Assembly (NCBI GenBank): GCA_030123625.1
Contig: CP126121.1
Coordinates: 3,884,179 to 3,948,178 of the forward strand
Direction: 5' to 3'
Source of the DNA: Nitrospira sp.
Lineage (GTDB): Bacteria; Nitrospirota; Nitrospiria; Nitrospirales; Nitrospiraceae
DNA: 64,000 bases
The notes under the pieces were generated by a model. The model was given only the letters and a program-made list of their open reading frames with translations. It was not told where the DNA came from and searched no databases. Position 1 is the first letter of the stretch, and every line of letters starts with the position of its first letter. The position numbers and the translations under genes are program-made. Below, one piece after another: positions 18,670 through 26,713 of the stretch.

Positions 18670-19470
18670 TCAAAAAAGATACGGATGCTGAGCCAGGATT
18701 CGGTCGGGGACGAGATCGGTACCCACGGTTCGGCTTAACGTTAAGGCGAAGACGTCGGCTGATCCGGCCCTGCGCAAGGTCTTTGCGCACTCATTCACCG
18801 TGGTACCGGTCGTAAAGACGTCGTCGATCAGAAGAATACGTTTATCGACGATCGCATCCGGGCGTCGGACGGCAAATGCTCGACGAAGGTTTTTGTGACG
18901 GCTTTTGCGGGACAATGTGGTTTGGGCCGGCGTAGGAACGGTTCGGACCAAATTGGTATAGGCCACTGGAATGGCAAGGTGACGCCCGATGTGATCGGCA
19001 AGAAGCAGAGACTGATTGAATTCTCGTTCGCGGAGTTTCTGCATATGCAAGGGCACTGGTATGATGACATCAACCGAATCGAGGGAAGGCAGTCGGGCGA
19101 TCATGAGGTCGGCCAGCGGAGCCGCCAGTGAAACTTTGCCCTGGTATTTAAAGAGGCGGATGGCATGCTGGAGTGGGGGCCGATAAGGGTACAGAGTCCA
19201 GGCCTTCGTATAGGAAGGCGGACGTTCAGCGCAGGGTTGGCAGACATGGTTTGGACTGTAGGCCGTAGCAATAGACGAAGGGAAGGGGCGATCACAACGG
19301 GCGCATCGGGCGTCGGGCATGAAGGAGATCTCGCTCCAGCAGTCGGAGCAAAAATGAGGGATTGGATCATCCGCCAGAAGCGAGCTGCAATTCGAACAAT
19401 GAACAGGAAGAATGAACCTGATTGCGCGGCGTACGAGACCCGGGATCCATTCTGAAACATAATGGGGCAT
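18670..19470 (-). CDS. comF: ComF family phosphoribosyltransferase-like protein
   Basis: A 266-aa protein. The N-terminal zinc-finger region has paired cysteines (CSNCSSLL, FCSDCW, CARCDRPF, CQPC) and the C-terminal PRTase domain carries the PRPP-binding motif ILLIDDVFTTGTTVNE. The middle has VDVIIPVPLHMQKLREREFNQS, typical of ComFC/GntX. In naturally competent bacteria ComFC assists DNA uptake. Elsewhere it is kept for unknown reasons. It is divergently placed from the ABC ATPase at 19,618. Confidence 0.92.
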   Translation of the reverse strand: MPHYVSEWIPGLVRRAIRFILPVHCSNCSSLLADDPIPHFCSDCWSEISFMPDARCARCDRPFPSSIATAYSPNHVCQPCAERPPSYTKAWTLYPYRPPLQHAIRLFKYQGKVSLAAPLADLMIARLPSLDSVDVIIPVPLHMQKLREREFNQSLLLADHIGRHLAIPVAYTNLVRTVPTPAQTTLSRKSRHKNLRRAFAVRRPDAIVDKRILLIDDVFTTGTTVNECAKTLRRAGSADVFALTLSRTVGTDLVPDRILAQHPYLF

Positions 19471-19617
19471 TGACAGCCTGTGATCGGAGCGTGTCCTATC
19501 CTTCTTTATGGCGAAGACCCTGATAGTGTCAAGGTTGTCGGATTTCGAATTACTGTGCTATAGGAGTGAAAGCGATCGGGTACCGAGCGATCGTCATTGG
19601 AGAGCGCAGGTCCGCCG

Positions 19618-20316
19618 ATGGTGATATTGAGGCAACTCTCAAAGATGTACTCGCGCGGAGAAGCCATGGTCACGGCTTTGCGCGATGTGGATTTAGAGAT
19701 AAAGCCCGGTGAATTTTGCGCATTCGTGGGTCCCAGCGGCTGCGGGAAAAGTACCCTTCTGAACCTCGTCGCGGGGTTGGACCTGCCTACATCGGGGGAA
19801 ATCGTGCTGGATGGGCGATCCACCCGAAACCTGACCGGCTATGAATGGACGAAGATCAGGCGTGAAACAATCGGGATTGTGTTCCAAGCCTTCCACTTGG
19901 TTCATGGGTTGACTGCGGAGGAGAACATTGCGCTGCCCCTGATGTTGCGCGGGGAGAATGGGCGGGAGACGGCACAACGAGTGGAGGACATGTTGGACAG
20001 GGTAGGAATGAGTCACCGTCGCCGACATCGACCGGCCGAATTATCCGGGGGGGAGCAACAACGAGTCGCGATTGCACGGGCCTTGGCCCATGAGCCTCGT
20101 CTCCTCTTGGCTGATGAGCCGACGGGAAATATCGATTCTCACCAAGGAGCGGATATTATGGCGCTTATCCGTGAGCTCGCGATATCCGGAGGACAGACGG
20201 TCCTGCTGGTGACCCATAGCGTGGCGGCCGCGCAAACCGCCGACTATGTGTGGACCATGCGGGATGGACGGTTGGTTTCCCGCACCGAACGTATGATCGA
20301 ACTGGTCACTCCATGA
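19618..20316 (+). CDS. LolD-type ABC transporter ATP-binding protein
   Basis: A 232-aa ATPase with Walker [10 protein letters not shown], signature LSGGEQQR and Walker [13 protein letters not shown]. The ATG at 19618 (or GTG at 19621) is preferred to the TTG at 19597, since homology starts at [10 protein letters not shown]. It overlaps pyrD by ATGA. The likely partner is the FtsX-type permease at 21,875, which is separated from it by pyrD and a convergent regulator gene. Confidence 0.9.
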   Translation: MVILRQLSKMYSRGEAMVTALRDVDLEIKPGEFCAFVGPSGCGKSTLLNLVAGLDLPTSGEIVLDGRSTRNLTGYEWTKIRRETIGIVFQAFHLVHGLTAEENIALPLMLRGENGRETAQRVEDMLDRVGMSHRRRHRPAELSGGEQQRVAIARALAHEPRLLLADEPTGNIDSHQGADIMALIRELAISGGQTVLLVTHSVAAAQTADYVWTMRDGRLVSRTERMIELVTP

Positions 20317-21242
20317 TCGACCTCTCTACAACGATCGCCGGCGTGACCTTTCCCGGCTGTGTCATGAATGCGTCGGGAGCGCTCTGTGTCACACGGGATG
20401 AACTTGAGGCCTTGGGGAAATCAGGCGCGGGGGCGATCGTCACGAAGTCGATGACGATTGAGGCACGCCAAGGCAACCCTCCGCCACGATATCATGGATT
20501 TTCCGGTGGATCGATCAATTCGATGGGCCTTCCTAACCTTGGCTATAGAGCCTATGCCGAGTTGATCCCTCACCTGAAGCGGTTCGGAAAGCCCGTGATA
20601 GCCAGCGTGGCGGGACTCGGGGAGGACGATTTTCCGACCATCGCGAAAACGATCAATGCAGCCCAGCCTGATCTCATTGAAGTCAATCTCTCTTGTCCGA
20701 ATATTCCAGGCAAGCCCCAAATCGGCTACGATCCGGAAACTTCCGAGCGAGTGCTCAAAAGAGTTCGACGGCTCATCACGGTTCCGATGGGAGTGAAGCT
20801 GCCGCCGTATTTTGACCCGGCACATCATGAGGCCATGGGAAAAGTACTCGGGGGTTGCGGAGTCGACTTTCTCAATATGATCAATTCAGTGGGCAACGGC
20901 CTGGTGGTCGATCCGGAACGGGAAACCGTCGTCATCAAGCCTAAAGGCGGATTCGGCGGGCTGGGCGGGCGACTGATCAAGCCGGTGGCATTGGCGAATG
21001 TCCGCGCCTTCTATAGGTTTTTTGATGGGGCGATGCCGATTATCGGAACCGGAGGCATTGTGGAGGGAATCGATGTGTTCGAACATTTCCTCTGCGGAGC
21101 GTCCGCCGTTCAAATCGGGACAGTGTTGGTGGAGGAAGGGTTGGAGGCATTCGGCCGATTGGAAGCGGAAGTGACCGCTGTCTTGGCAAGAAAAGGATAT
21201 CGGTCGATTCTGGAATGCCGGGGACGGCTCAAGGAATTGTGA
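20313..21242 (+). CDS. pyrD: Dihydroorotate dehydrogenase, class 1A-like
   Basis: Oxidises dihydroorotate to orotate in pyrimidine synthesis. The active-site segment NLSCPNIPGKPQIGYDPE has the class 1 Cys base. FMN/phosphate motifs include KLPPYFDPAH, INSVGNGLVVDPE, KPKGGFGGLGGRLIKPVALANVRAFY and IIGTGGIVEGIDVFEHFLCGA. From memory these blocks are closest to the fumarate-dependent class 1A enzyme of Lactococcus (PyrDA) rather than class 1B or class 2. No pyrK lies next to it, consistent with 1A. The start is the ATG in the ATGA overlap. It is 309 aa. Confidence 0.92.
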   Translation: MIDLSTTIAGVTFPGCVMNASGALCVTRDELEALGKSGAGAIVTKSMTIEARQGNPPPRYHGFSGGSINSMGLPNLGYRAYAELIPHLKRFGKPVIASVAGLGEDDFPTIAKTINAAQPDLIEVNLSCPNIPGKPQIGYDPETSERVLKRVRRLITVPMGVKLPPYFDPAHHEAMGKVLGGCGVDFLNMINSVGNGLVVDPERETVVIKPKGGFGGLGGRLIKPVALANVRAFYRFFDGAMPIIGTGGIVEGIDVFEHFLCGASAVQIGTVLVEEGLEAFGRLEAEVTAVLARKGYRSILECRGRLKEL

Positions 21243-21244
21243 GC

Positions 21245-21523
21245 CTATTTATTGCCGAAGTTGCGAGGCAGCAAGTTGTGTTGGAGGGCCTGGCGCAGGA
21301 GTTGGGCGACGTTCCGAACATCGAGTCGGCGCATCAAATTGAAACGATGGACCTCGACCGTCCGGACGCTGATATCCAGTGATGCGGCGATCTCTCGATT
21401 GGTATGGCCCAGCGCGACCAATCGGAGAATCTCGCGCTGGCGGGGCGTGATGTGCAGAGAAGATTTGGGACGGTGTTCCATTCGGCGGCGCGGAAGTGCG
21501 GCGGTGTGTTTGTTTCTTGCCAT
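21245..21523 (-). CDS. LuxR-type helix-turn-helix regulator, HTH domain only
   Basis: A 92-aa protein that is essentially a GerE/LuxR DNA-binding domain: LHITPRQREILRLVALGHTNREIAASLDISVRTVEVHRFNLMRRLDVRNVAQLLRQAL. There is no receiver or sensor domain. The Met at 21523 has AGAGGAG 6 nt upstream on the minus strand, so the longer frame to 21673 is not used. The gene is convergent with pyrD, and the stops are 2 bp apart. Free-standing GerE domains can act as constitutive regulators. Confidence 0.85.
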   Translation of the reverse strand: MARNKHTAALPRRRMEHRPKSSLHITPRQREILRLVALGHTNREIAASLDISVRTVEVHRFNLMRRLDVRNVAQLLRQALQHNLLPRNFGNK

Positions 21524-21874
21524 CTGTTCTCCTCTCTGAAGTTTTGTGACCAGTCTAGCAAACGACCAGAAATGTGTAAACGAAACTACTGATATATGCC
21601 GAGCGTACTGACACGCAGATGGGACTGCCAAGCCCTTCCAGGTGGACGTCTCTCTCATGCTAACCCACATCATTCATGGCGCTTCGTGACGAAAGGGCGG
21701 AGTCGCAAGGCGAGACGGGCGCGTGGAGCCGCGAGAGAGGGAAGCATACTTGATACAGTATGTTGAACGACCGAGCGGCGAGCCCGCCCGCTGGCCGCGC
21801 GAAGATCATGGTCAGCTTGTCACAGCTGCGAATCTGCCGTTGCAGTAGAAGCGTTCATGAATCATGTGGGTTAA
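21524..21874. other. Non-coding gap with a GC-rich low-complexity stretch
   Basis: Between the LuxR-type gene and the large permease. Purine-rich GC words around 21,690-21,740 (gggcggagtcgcaaggcgag) look like debris or an unrecognised intergenic repeat. No gene or clear promoter is seen. Confidence 0.4.
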
Positions 21875-24493
21875 ATGCCTGCCTTTTTAAGGGTGCTCCT
21901 CCTTCTTCTCACGTCTCATGTCCGGCAATGGCCGTTACGCACCATGCTGACGATCGTCGGCGTGGCTCTCGGCGTCTCGGCCTCCGTCGCCGTACGGACC
22001 GCCAATGTCGACGTGCTGCGGTCCTTCGAGCAGGCGGTCATGACGGTGGCCGGTCCGACCACCTTGGAAGTGTCGGGAGGTGAGACCGGATTTGATGAAC
22101 AAGTCATTACGCGAATCCGAACGGTCGACGGCGTGACGGCCGCATCGCCGGTGATTCTACAGACGGCTGTCCACATGAGAGGAGAGCAAGCCGACCAAGC
22201 CGTACAAGTGGTGGGTCTTGATATTCTGGCTGAATTCAATACACGCGGGTTTCGCTTGAGCCAACCGACGACGGAAAGTCGGCTGATGAATATGATCCAG
22301 CCACAGGCGGTGTTCTTGGGAGCCAAATTGGCCGCTGAGTGGAATCTATCGGTCGATGACCAGGTCGATCTTCTGATCGGGCTCAGGCGTCTCACCTGTC
22401 AGGTGGCAGGGATTCTTCAAAATGAATCGGATCGACCCTCATCGTGGGAACGCATGGCCGTCATGGATATTGCTGCCGCACAAATTTCGTTTGGGATGGT
22501 CGGCAGGGTGGATCGAATCGATATCGTGACCGACGAAAAAATGGACGTCGAAGACGTCGCGCAGGCCCTACGGACTGTGCTGCCGTCTTATATGGCGGTG
22601 GAGCGGCCGGCCAATCGGACGAGACAGGTCGAGCAAATGGTGCGGGCTTTTCGCCTCAATCTGACGGTGCTGAGCTGGGTCGGGCTATTGGTCGGGATGT
22701 TCCTCATTTACAATACGATGGCATTTGCCGTCGCTCAAAGGAGGCGGGAGATCGGAATTTATCGAGCCATCGGGATGACTCAGACTCGGGTGGCGGTTCT
22801 GTTTTTGATAGAGGCCGGGTTATTCGGATTCTTGGGAGGCGTCGTTGGAAGCGCAGCAGGAATGGCTCTCGCTCAAGAGCTGGTGTCACTGCTCAGTCGA
22901 ACCATTACGGATCTCTACGTCCCCGTGGGAGCGGGTGAAGCGCGGCTGCTCTGGACCGGGAAATTTTGGCAAATCTCGCTCGAAGGAATGGCAATCGGGT
23001 GCCTCGTGTCCATGATCGGTGCCGTCGGTCCCAGCCTGGATGCCAGCCGCACCGCCACCGTACGGGCGCTGGCTCCCGGTGACTATGAAGCGAGCCGGCA
23101 GTTACGAGTGGGGATGCTCGCTGTGACGGGATTGAGCTTGCTCGTTGTTACAGGGCTGTTGAGTCTGCCGGGCCCCATAGGAGGGATTCCTGTGTCGGGT
23201 TATGCGGCGACGTTATCCCTCCTGGCAGGATTAGCCTGTCTGGCTCCAATTTGTGTTACTGGATGGCCTCGGCGGCTCCGATATGTGGGACATGAAGGAG
23301 GAGGAGTAGGGGAAGTCATGAGGGAAATCGCCGTTGAGCATGCCTCCCGCAGTCCCGGCCGGAACGGAGTCACCGTCTCTGCCTTGATGGTGGGATTGGC
23401 GATCATGATCGGCGTGCTTGTTATGGTACGAAGTTTTCGACATACGGTCGAACTATGGGTCGCCGATACGGTCCTGGCCGACCTGGTCGTGGCGCCTTCG
23501 ATGTGGCTGAGCGGCACGGAGGCGGGGACTGTTGGGCGTAGCCTGCCTCCATCCTGGCTGACCCTTCTGGCTTCGATCCCGGAGGTGGCGGCGGTCGATA
23601 GCTATCGAGACGTACGCATTCAAGTCAATGGCCAGCGTGTGGCCGTGGTTTCGCGAGACTTACGTTTGCACGCGCAATGGAGTCGATACCTGGTGCGCCG
23701 AGGCGACTCAACGGAGCAACTCCTTCGGGCTGCCGATCTGGGCGGACTGCTCATCTCCGAAGTATTGGCCGATCGACTCGGTGTGGAAGAGGGATCGATG
23801 ATTGAGGTCATGACCCCAAGCGGGACCAGGCAATTCCCTATCGTGGCCGTGTTCTATGACTATTCGACGGACGGGGGCAAGCTGCTCATGGATCGGGCAC
23901 TCTACCAATCGCTCTGGCACGATGATCTGGTTACGGTCTTTCCTGTGTACGTGAGCCCCGGGTCAAATATCGATCGCGCGAGAGAACGAATCATAGAGCA
24001 GCTGAGCAGCGCAGCCGGCGGAGGGCTCCCGCCGCTTGTCATCAGCAACACGGAGCTACGGAAAGAAATTCTGGATATCTTCGATCGCACATTTCTTCTC
24101 ACCTACGTGCTGGAAGCCATCGCGGTCGTGATCGCCATGCTAGGAATTGTTAATACGTTGGTCACCTCTGTCCTCGAACGTCGCCGGGAATTCGCGACTC
24201 TACGGGCCATCGGCGGCAGCGCGGAGCAAATCCGACAGCTCGTATTATGGGAGGCAGCCTACCTCGGGGTGATCGGGATCGCGTTGGGTCTCGTTGGAGG
24301 CGGGCTCCTTTCACTCTTGCTGATTAAGGTCATCAATAAGCAATCGTTCGGATGGACGATCCAGATGATCCTTCCAGCTGGCGCGCTCGTTCAGGCTGTG
24401 GCTCTTGCAGTGGTTGCCACCTTAGTAGCGGGCTACTTCCCTGCCCGCTGGGCAGCGCGGCAACCGGTCATAGACGGGTTACGAGAAGAATAA
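21875..24493 (+). CDS. Large FtsX/MacB-type ABC transporter permease
   Basis: An 872-aa permease with two MacB-PCD/FtsX halves. An N-terminal membrane segment (MLTIVGVALGVSASVAV) is followed by a periplasmic domain, an FtsX block with QRRREIGIYRAIGMTQTRVAVLF, a central pair of membrane spans, a second periplasmic domain and a final FtsX block with LERRREFATLRAIGGSAEQIRQLVLWEA. The layout matches lipoprotein/lipid-export type permeases (YbbP/LolC-like). The ATPase at 19,618 is the probable partner. There is no good Shine-Dalgarno at the ATG. Confidence 0.9.
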   Translation: MPAFLRVLLLLLTSHVRQWPLRTMLTIVGVALGVSASVAVRTANVDVLRSFEQAVMTVAGPTTLEVSGGETGFDEQVITRIRTVDGVTAASPVILQTAVHMRGEQADQAVQVVGLDILAEFNTRGFRLSQPTTESRLMNMIQPQAVFLGAKLAAEWNLSVDDQVDLLIGLRRLTCQVAGILQNESDRPSSWERMAVMDIAAAQISFGMVGRVDRIDIVTDEKMDVEDVAQALRTVLPSYMAVERPANRTRQVEQMVRAFRLNLTVLSWVGLLVGMFLIYNTMAFAVAQRRREIGIYRAIGMTQTRVAVLFLIEAGLFGFLGGVVGSAAGMALAQELVSLLSRTITDLYVPVGAGEARLLWTGKFWQISLEGMAIGCLVSMIGAVGPSLDASRTATVRALAPGDYEASRQLRVGMLAVTGLSLLVVTGLLSLPGPIGGIPVSGYAATLSLLAGLACLAPICVTGWPRRLRYVGHEGGGVGEVMREIAVEHASRSPGRNGVTVSALMVGLAIMIGVLVMVRSFRHTVELWVADTVLADLVVAPSMWLSGTEAGTVGRSLPPSWLTLLASIPEVAAVDSYRDVRIQVNGQRVAVVSRDLRLHAQWSRYLVRRGDSTEQLLRAADLGGLLISEVLADRLGVEEGSMIEVMTPSGTRQFPIVAVFYDYSTDGGKLLMDRALYQSLWHDDLVTVFPVYVSPGSNIDRARERIIEQLSSAAGGGLPPLVISNTELRKEILDIFDRTFLLTYVLEAIAVVIAMLGIVNTLVTSVLERRREFATLRAIGGSAEQIRQLVLWEAAYLGVIGIALGLVGGGLLSLLLIKVINKQSFGWTIQMILPAGALVQAVALAVVATLVAGYFPARWAARQPVIDGLREE

Positions 24494-24500
24494 AGGCTGC

Positions 24501-24860
24501 TCAAGCCTTGACGCCGTGTCCGTACTGATCCAGCAGGGTTTGAAGGTCTTTCGGGATCGGCATGGATTTGAATGGCGGCACTCGTGCACCGCCAGTATTG
24601 CCAACCGGCACCCAAATTCTCGAGAACAGCAGGGCTCCTACAATCCGAGGAATTTGACCGGCGATCTCCACAACATCCCGCCGTCGCCAGCCAACCTTTA
24701 ACATCCACCAGTGAGATCTTGCATGTTCAATGGGAAAGGATTGTCCCAAGATATGCGCCCGCTCAAGATGGGAAAATGCCTGATCCAGTGCATTCGCATT
24801 GTATTGCTCAACTGCCGCCGTCATTTCTGCAGCATAGGCCTGCCTGAGCATTGGGTGCAT
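24501..24860 (-). CDS. DUF3703 family protein
   Basis: A 119-aa protein with the DUF3703 pattern: an N-terminal helix MHPMLRQAYAAEMTAAVEQY, then AFSHLERAHILGQSFPIEHARSHWWMLKVGWRRRDVVEIAGQI, and a short hydrophobic C-terminal region. Function is unknown. In other bacteria the family often sits near metal-resistance or mobile genes. It is convergent with the large permease and lies at the left edge of the accessory island. Confidence 0.78.
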   Translation of the reverse strand: MHPMLRQAYAAEMTAAVEQYNANALDQAFSHLERAHILGQSFPIEHARSHWWMLKVGWRRRDVVEIAGQIPRIVGALLFSRIWVPVGNTGGARVPPFKSMPIPKDLQTLLDQYGHGVKA

Positions 24861-24944
24861 CTTCAGTCACTTAGAGGATAGTCAACTTTGTCAATATTCA
24901 GTCATCCGCCATTGGTGCTGTAGGCTTGGATCACGCCCGTTCCC

Positions 24945-25202
24945 TCACGCCTCCTGATCTCGTACGAACTCCCGCGCGCGGCGCAGATCGTCGCGCGTGC
25001 ACAGGTTCAGCTCCAGCAGCAAATGCTCCAGCGCCGCAACACGCGCCGTCATCTCCGGCAGCACAATATCAATCCGCTCCGTCAACTCATCCAACCGGCG
25101 GCTAAGGCCGGATTCAGAGGCCTTCTTCGCAGCACTCTTCTTCGCTCGTCCACGTCGCAGGCGCCGTCCCATTGTACTTGTCGGTTGTCGCTTGGATGGC
25201 AT
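24945..25202 (-). CDS. Small basic coiled-coil protein of unknown function
   Basis: 85 aa from the Met at 25202. The N-terminus is highly basic (KRQPTSTMGRRLRRGRAKKSAAKKA), followed by a predicted coiled coil SRRLDELTERIDIVLPEMTARVAALEHLLLELNL. I do not recognise the family. The basic N-terminus suggests nucleic-acid binding. It could be a chance open frame, but heptad-like leucines and a clean start support a gene. Confidence 0.45.
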   Translation of the reverse strand: MPSKRQPTSTMGRRLRRGRAKKSAAKKASESGLSRRLDELTERIDIVLPEMTARVAALEHLLLELNLCTRDDLRRAREFVRDQEA

Positions 25203-25336
25203 GGCGTCCCTCCTGGTTGTCTGCACCTCTACGCGTCCGAAGCCTATCGGTCAAGCCCCATTTTAAAGAATTCGACTCGCCTAATGACATCGTGAAATAT
25301 TCGCATCCGACTAGCTATGCGGTGCTCAGCACTTCT

Positions 25337-25385
25337 TTTTGCCTGATAGGGTATGATTTCTGAAGGGAAACGGATAAGCGCCGGC
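25337..25385 (+). repeat. Partial copy of the island repeat (copy 1)
   Basis: The segment tgatttct-aagggaaacggataagc matches the 3' end of the 131-bp repeat copies at 25,663 and 26,561 with a few changes. Only about 33 bp are recognisable. Confidence 0.45.
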
Positions 25386-25551
25386 CACCCAATGCCGGTG
25401 GAAGGCTCCGGGCTTCATGCGACCGACTGCGCATGATGCCGTCATGGAGCGTGTGGATGAACAGGGCCATGTCTTGGGCTTCAGCGTGCTTGGCGTCAGT
25501 CGCTTTCCCAAAGACCATCCAGTGGAAGCGGAACTCGCCGTCGGGGAATAA
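25378..25551 (+). pseudogene. Fragment resembling the C-terminal part of a DUF2283-type protein
   Basis: The frame from 25378, with an ATG at 25417, encodes MERVDEQGHVLGFSVLGVSR and ends AELAVGE. The pattern VDxxGxVLGFxVLxxS resembles the C-terminal strands of DUF2283 antitoxin-like proteins. The N-terminal half of the family is missing and is replaced by the partial repeat, so it is called a remnant. The longer open frames on the opposite strand look like shadows. Confidence 0.4.
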
Positions 25552-25662
25552 TCCGGTACACCTCTGCACATAGGCTACCTAGCCCGCCGCCATCGATCAC
25601 CTTACAATTCCCTCGCTCGTGCGGTAATCCTTGGTATTCTCCCTCTCAATCGCGTGATGCGA

Positions 25663-25794
25663 TGTGATGGCTGACAGTTGACACCTCCACCTCCACTCCC
25701 CGTGTCGTTCAGCTCAAGATTCAACACGAAAAACTCAAAACTCTGTTTTCCAGTCCAGGGCGTGATTTCTTAGAGGAAAACGGGTAAGCTTCCG
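25663..25794 (+). repeat. Island repeat, full copy 2 (132 bp)
   Basis: About 95% identical to 26,561-26,691 by eye: five substitutions and one single-base indel. In this copy one plus-strand frame is open across the unit and ends [20 protein letters not shown] then TAA, so the unit may derive from the 3' end of a gene. It directly precedes the helicase remnant and the DUF4160 gene. Confidence 0.85.
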
Positions 25795-25828
25795 CTCGAT
25801 CGCGTCAGCTCCGAACAAAGGCGCTGAG

Positions 25829-25950
25829 TTGACGAACCTCACCACTTACCACGCGAAATATTTCGCGTATGAGCTCATCAAGCGGTGTTCCATCTGACAG
25901 TATCGAGAAAATCGCCAGTGCGCTGGTTGATGCTCACGCCGATCTGAATC
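25829..25950 (+). pseudogene. Frameshifted N-terminal remnant of a SNF2-type helicase
   Basis: One frame reads LTNLTTYHAKYFAYELIKRC and a second, shifted by one base, continues PSDSIEKIASALVDAHADLN. Together they resemble the N-terminus of SNF2/DEAD-like helicases found in defence systems (HAKYFAxEL...SDSxEKLAxALVDAQVDLNPHQ). The match stops abruptly where the DUF4160 gene begins. The 18-bp palindrome at 25,851-25,868 is part of the HAKYFAY codons. Confidence 0.5.
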
Positions 25951-25968
25951 AGAATATAGGAGCACCAG

Positions 25969-26229
25969 ATGCCCACAATAAGCGCTTTCTACGGGATTGT
26001 GATACAAATGTTCTGGCGGGAGCACAATCCGCCCCATTTTCACGCTCTCTATGGGGAGTATGAGGCGGTTTTTGATCTGCGAGAGCTCCATGTGTTGCGG
26101 GGATCGTTGCCTCGTCGTGCCATGGGGCTTGTCTTAGAATGGGCCGGCGAACATTGAGATGAATTGATGGAGGATTGGATTCTATGCAGCCAACTCAAAT
26201 CTCCAAAACCGATCACCCCTCTGCCATAG
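25969..26229 (+). pseudogene. DUF4160 gene interrupted by a TGA codon
   Basis: The frame opens MPTISAFYGIVIQMFWREHNPPHFHALYGEYEAVFDL and ends at TGA (26155) after LEWAGEH. Past the TGA the same frame continues DELMEDWILCSQLKSPKPI and stops at 26229, which is what the DUF4160 tail normally looks like. A single CGA-to-TGA change (Arg to stop) explains it. The 62-aa product might still be made. DUF4160 and DUF2442 genes often pair in a toxin-antitoxin-like arrangement, and DUF2442 overlaps the 3' end here. Confidence 0.8.
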
Positions 26230-26519
26230 AACCAGCCATTCAGCACGTTGTCCCTTGGCGGGTTGTGTCCGTTACTCCCGTTCCAGACCTGCGCTTGCAG
26301 GTGACCTTTGTCGATGGCACGGCAGGCGAAGTGGACTTGCGAAACTTTCTCAGCAGTCCGCAGACGAGCGGAACGGTGTTCGAGCCCCTGCGCGACCCAA
26401 GCGTTTTTGCTCAGGTAAGTACAGTGTTGGGTGCAGTTCAATGGGCCAATGGCGCGGACCTCGCTCCTGATGCGATGTATGATGCGATCAAAGCCCACGG
26501 CCGGTGGGTTGTCGAATGA
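26184..26519 (+). CDS. DUF2442 family protein
   Basis: A 111-aa protein. The core is WRVVSVTPVPDLRLQVTFVDGTAGEVDLRNFL, then VFAQVSTVLGAVQWANGADLAPDAMYD, the DUF2442 fold. It overlaps the DUF4160 reading frame, the usual order for this pair. The ATG at 26184 is used; a TTG at 26175 is possible. The N-terminal 25 residues are variable. The pair is suspected to act as toxin-antitoxin or as regulators, unproven here, and the partner is broken. Confidence 0.82.
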   Translation: MQPTQISKTDHPSAIEPAIQHVVPWRVVSVTPVPDLRLQVTFVDGTAGEVDLRNFLSSPQTSGTVFEPLRDPSVFAQVSTVLGAVQWANGADLAPDAMYDAIKAHGRWVVE

Positions 26520-26560
26520 AGCGCGCTCATGGCCTAAGAAATAGGTTGGGGGCGATTCGG

Positions 26561-26691
26561 TGTGATGGCTGACAGTTGACACCTCCGCCTCCACTCCCCG
26601 TGTCGTTCAGCTCAAAATTCAACACGAAAACTCAAAACTCTGTTTTCCAGCCCGGGGCGTGATTTCTTAGAGGGAAACGGGTAAGCTTCCG
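26561..26691 (+). repeat. Island repeat, full copy 3 (131 bp)
   Basis: Direct repeat of 25,663-25,794. A one-base deletion in the AAAA(A) run breaks the frame that is open in copy 2. It ends 22 bp before the hsdM start codon, so hsdM may be expressed from within or beyond it. Confidence 0.85.
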
Positions 26692-26713
26692 GCGCTTCTT
26701 GCGGAGTCATGAC

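Noticed and set aside
25315..25571. Two long minus-strand frames as genes
   Set aside because: They lie antisense to the DUF2283-like fragment and the repeat, with no family features or ribosome sites.
25851..25868. 18-bp perfect palindrome ACGCGAAATATTTCGCGT as an operator
   Set aside because: It coincides with the codons HAKYFAY of the helicase remnant, so it is explained by coding sequence.
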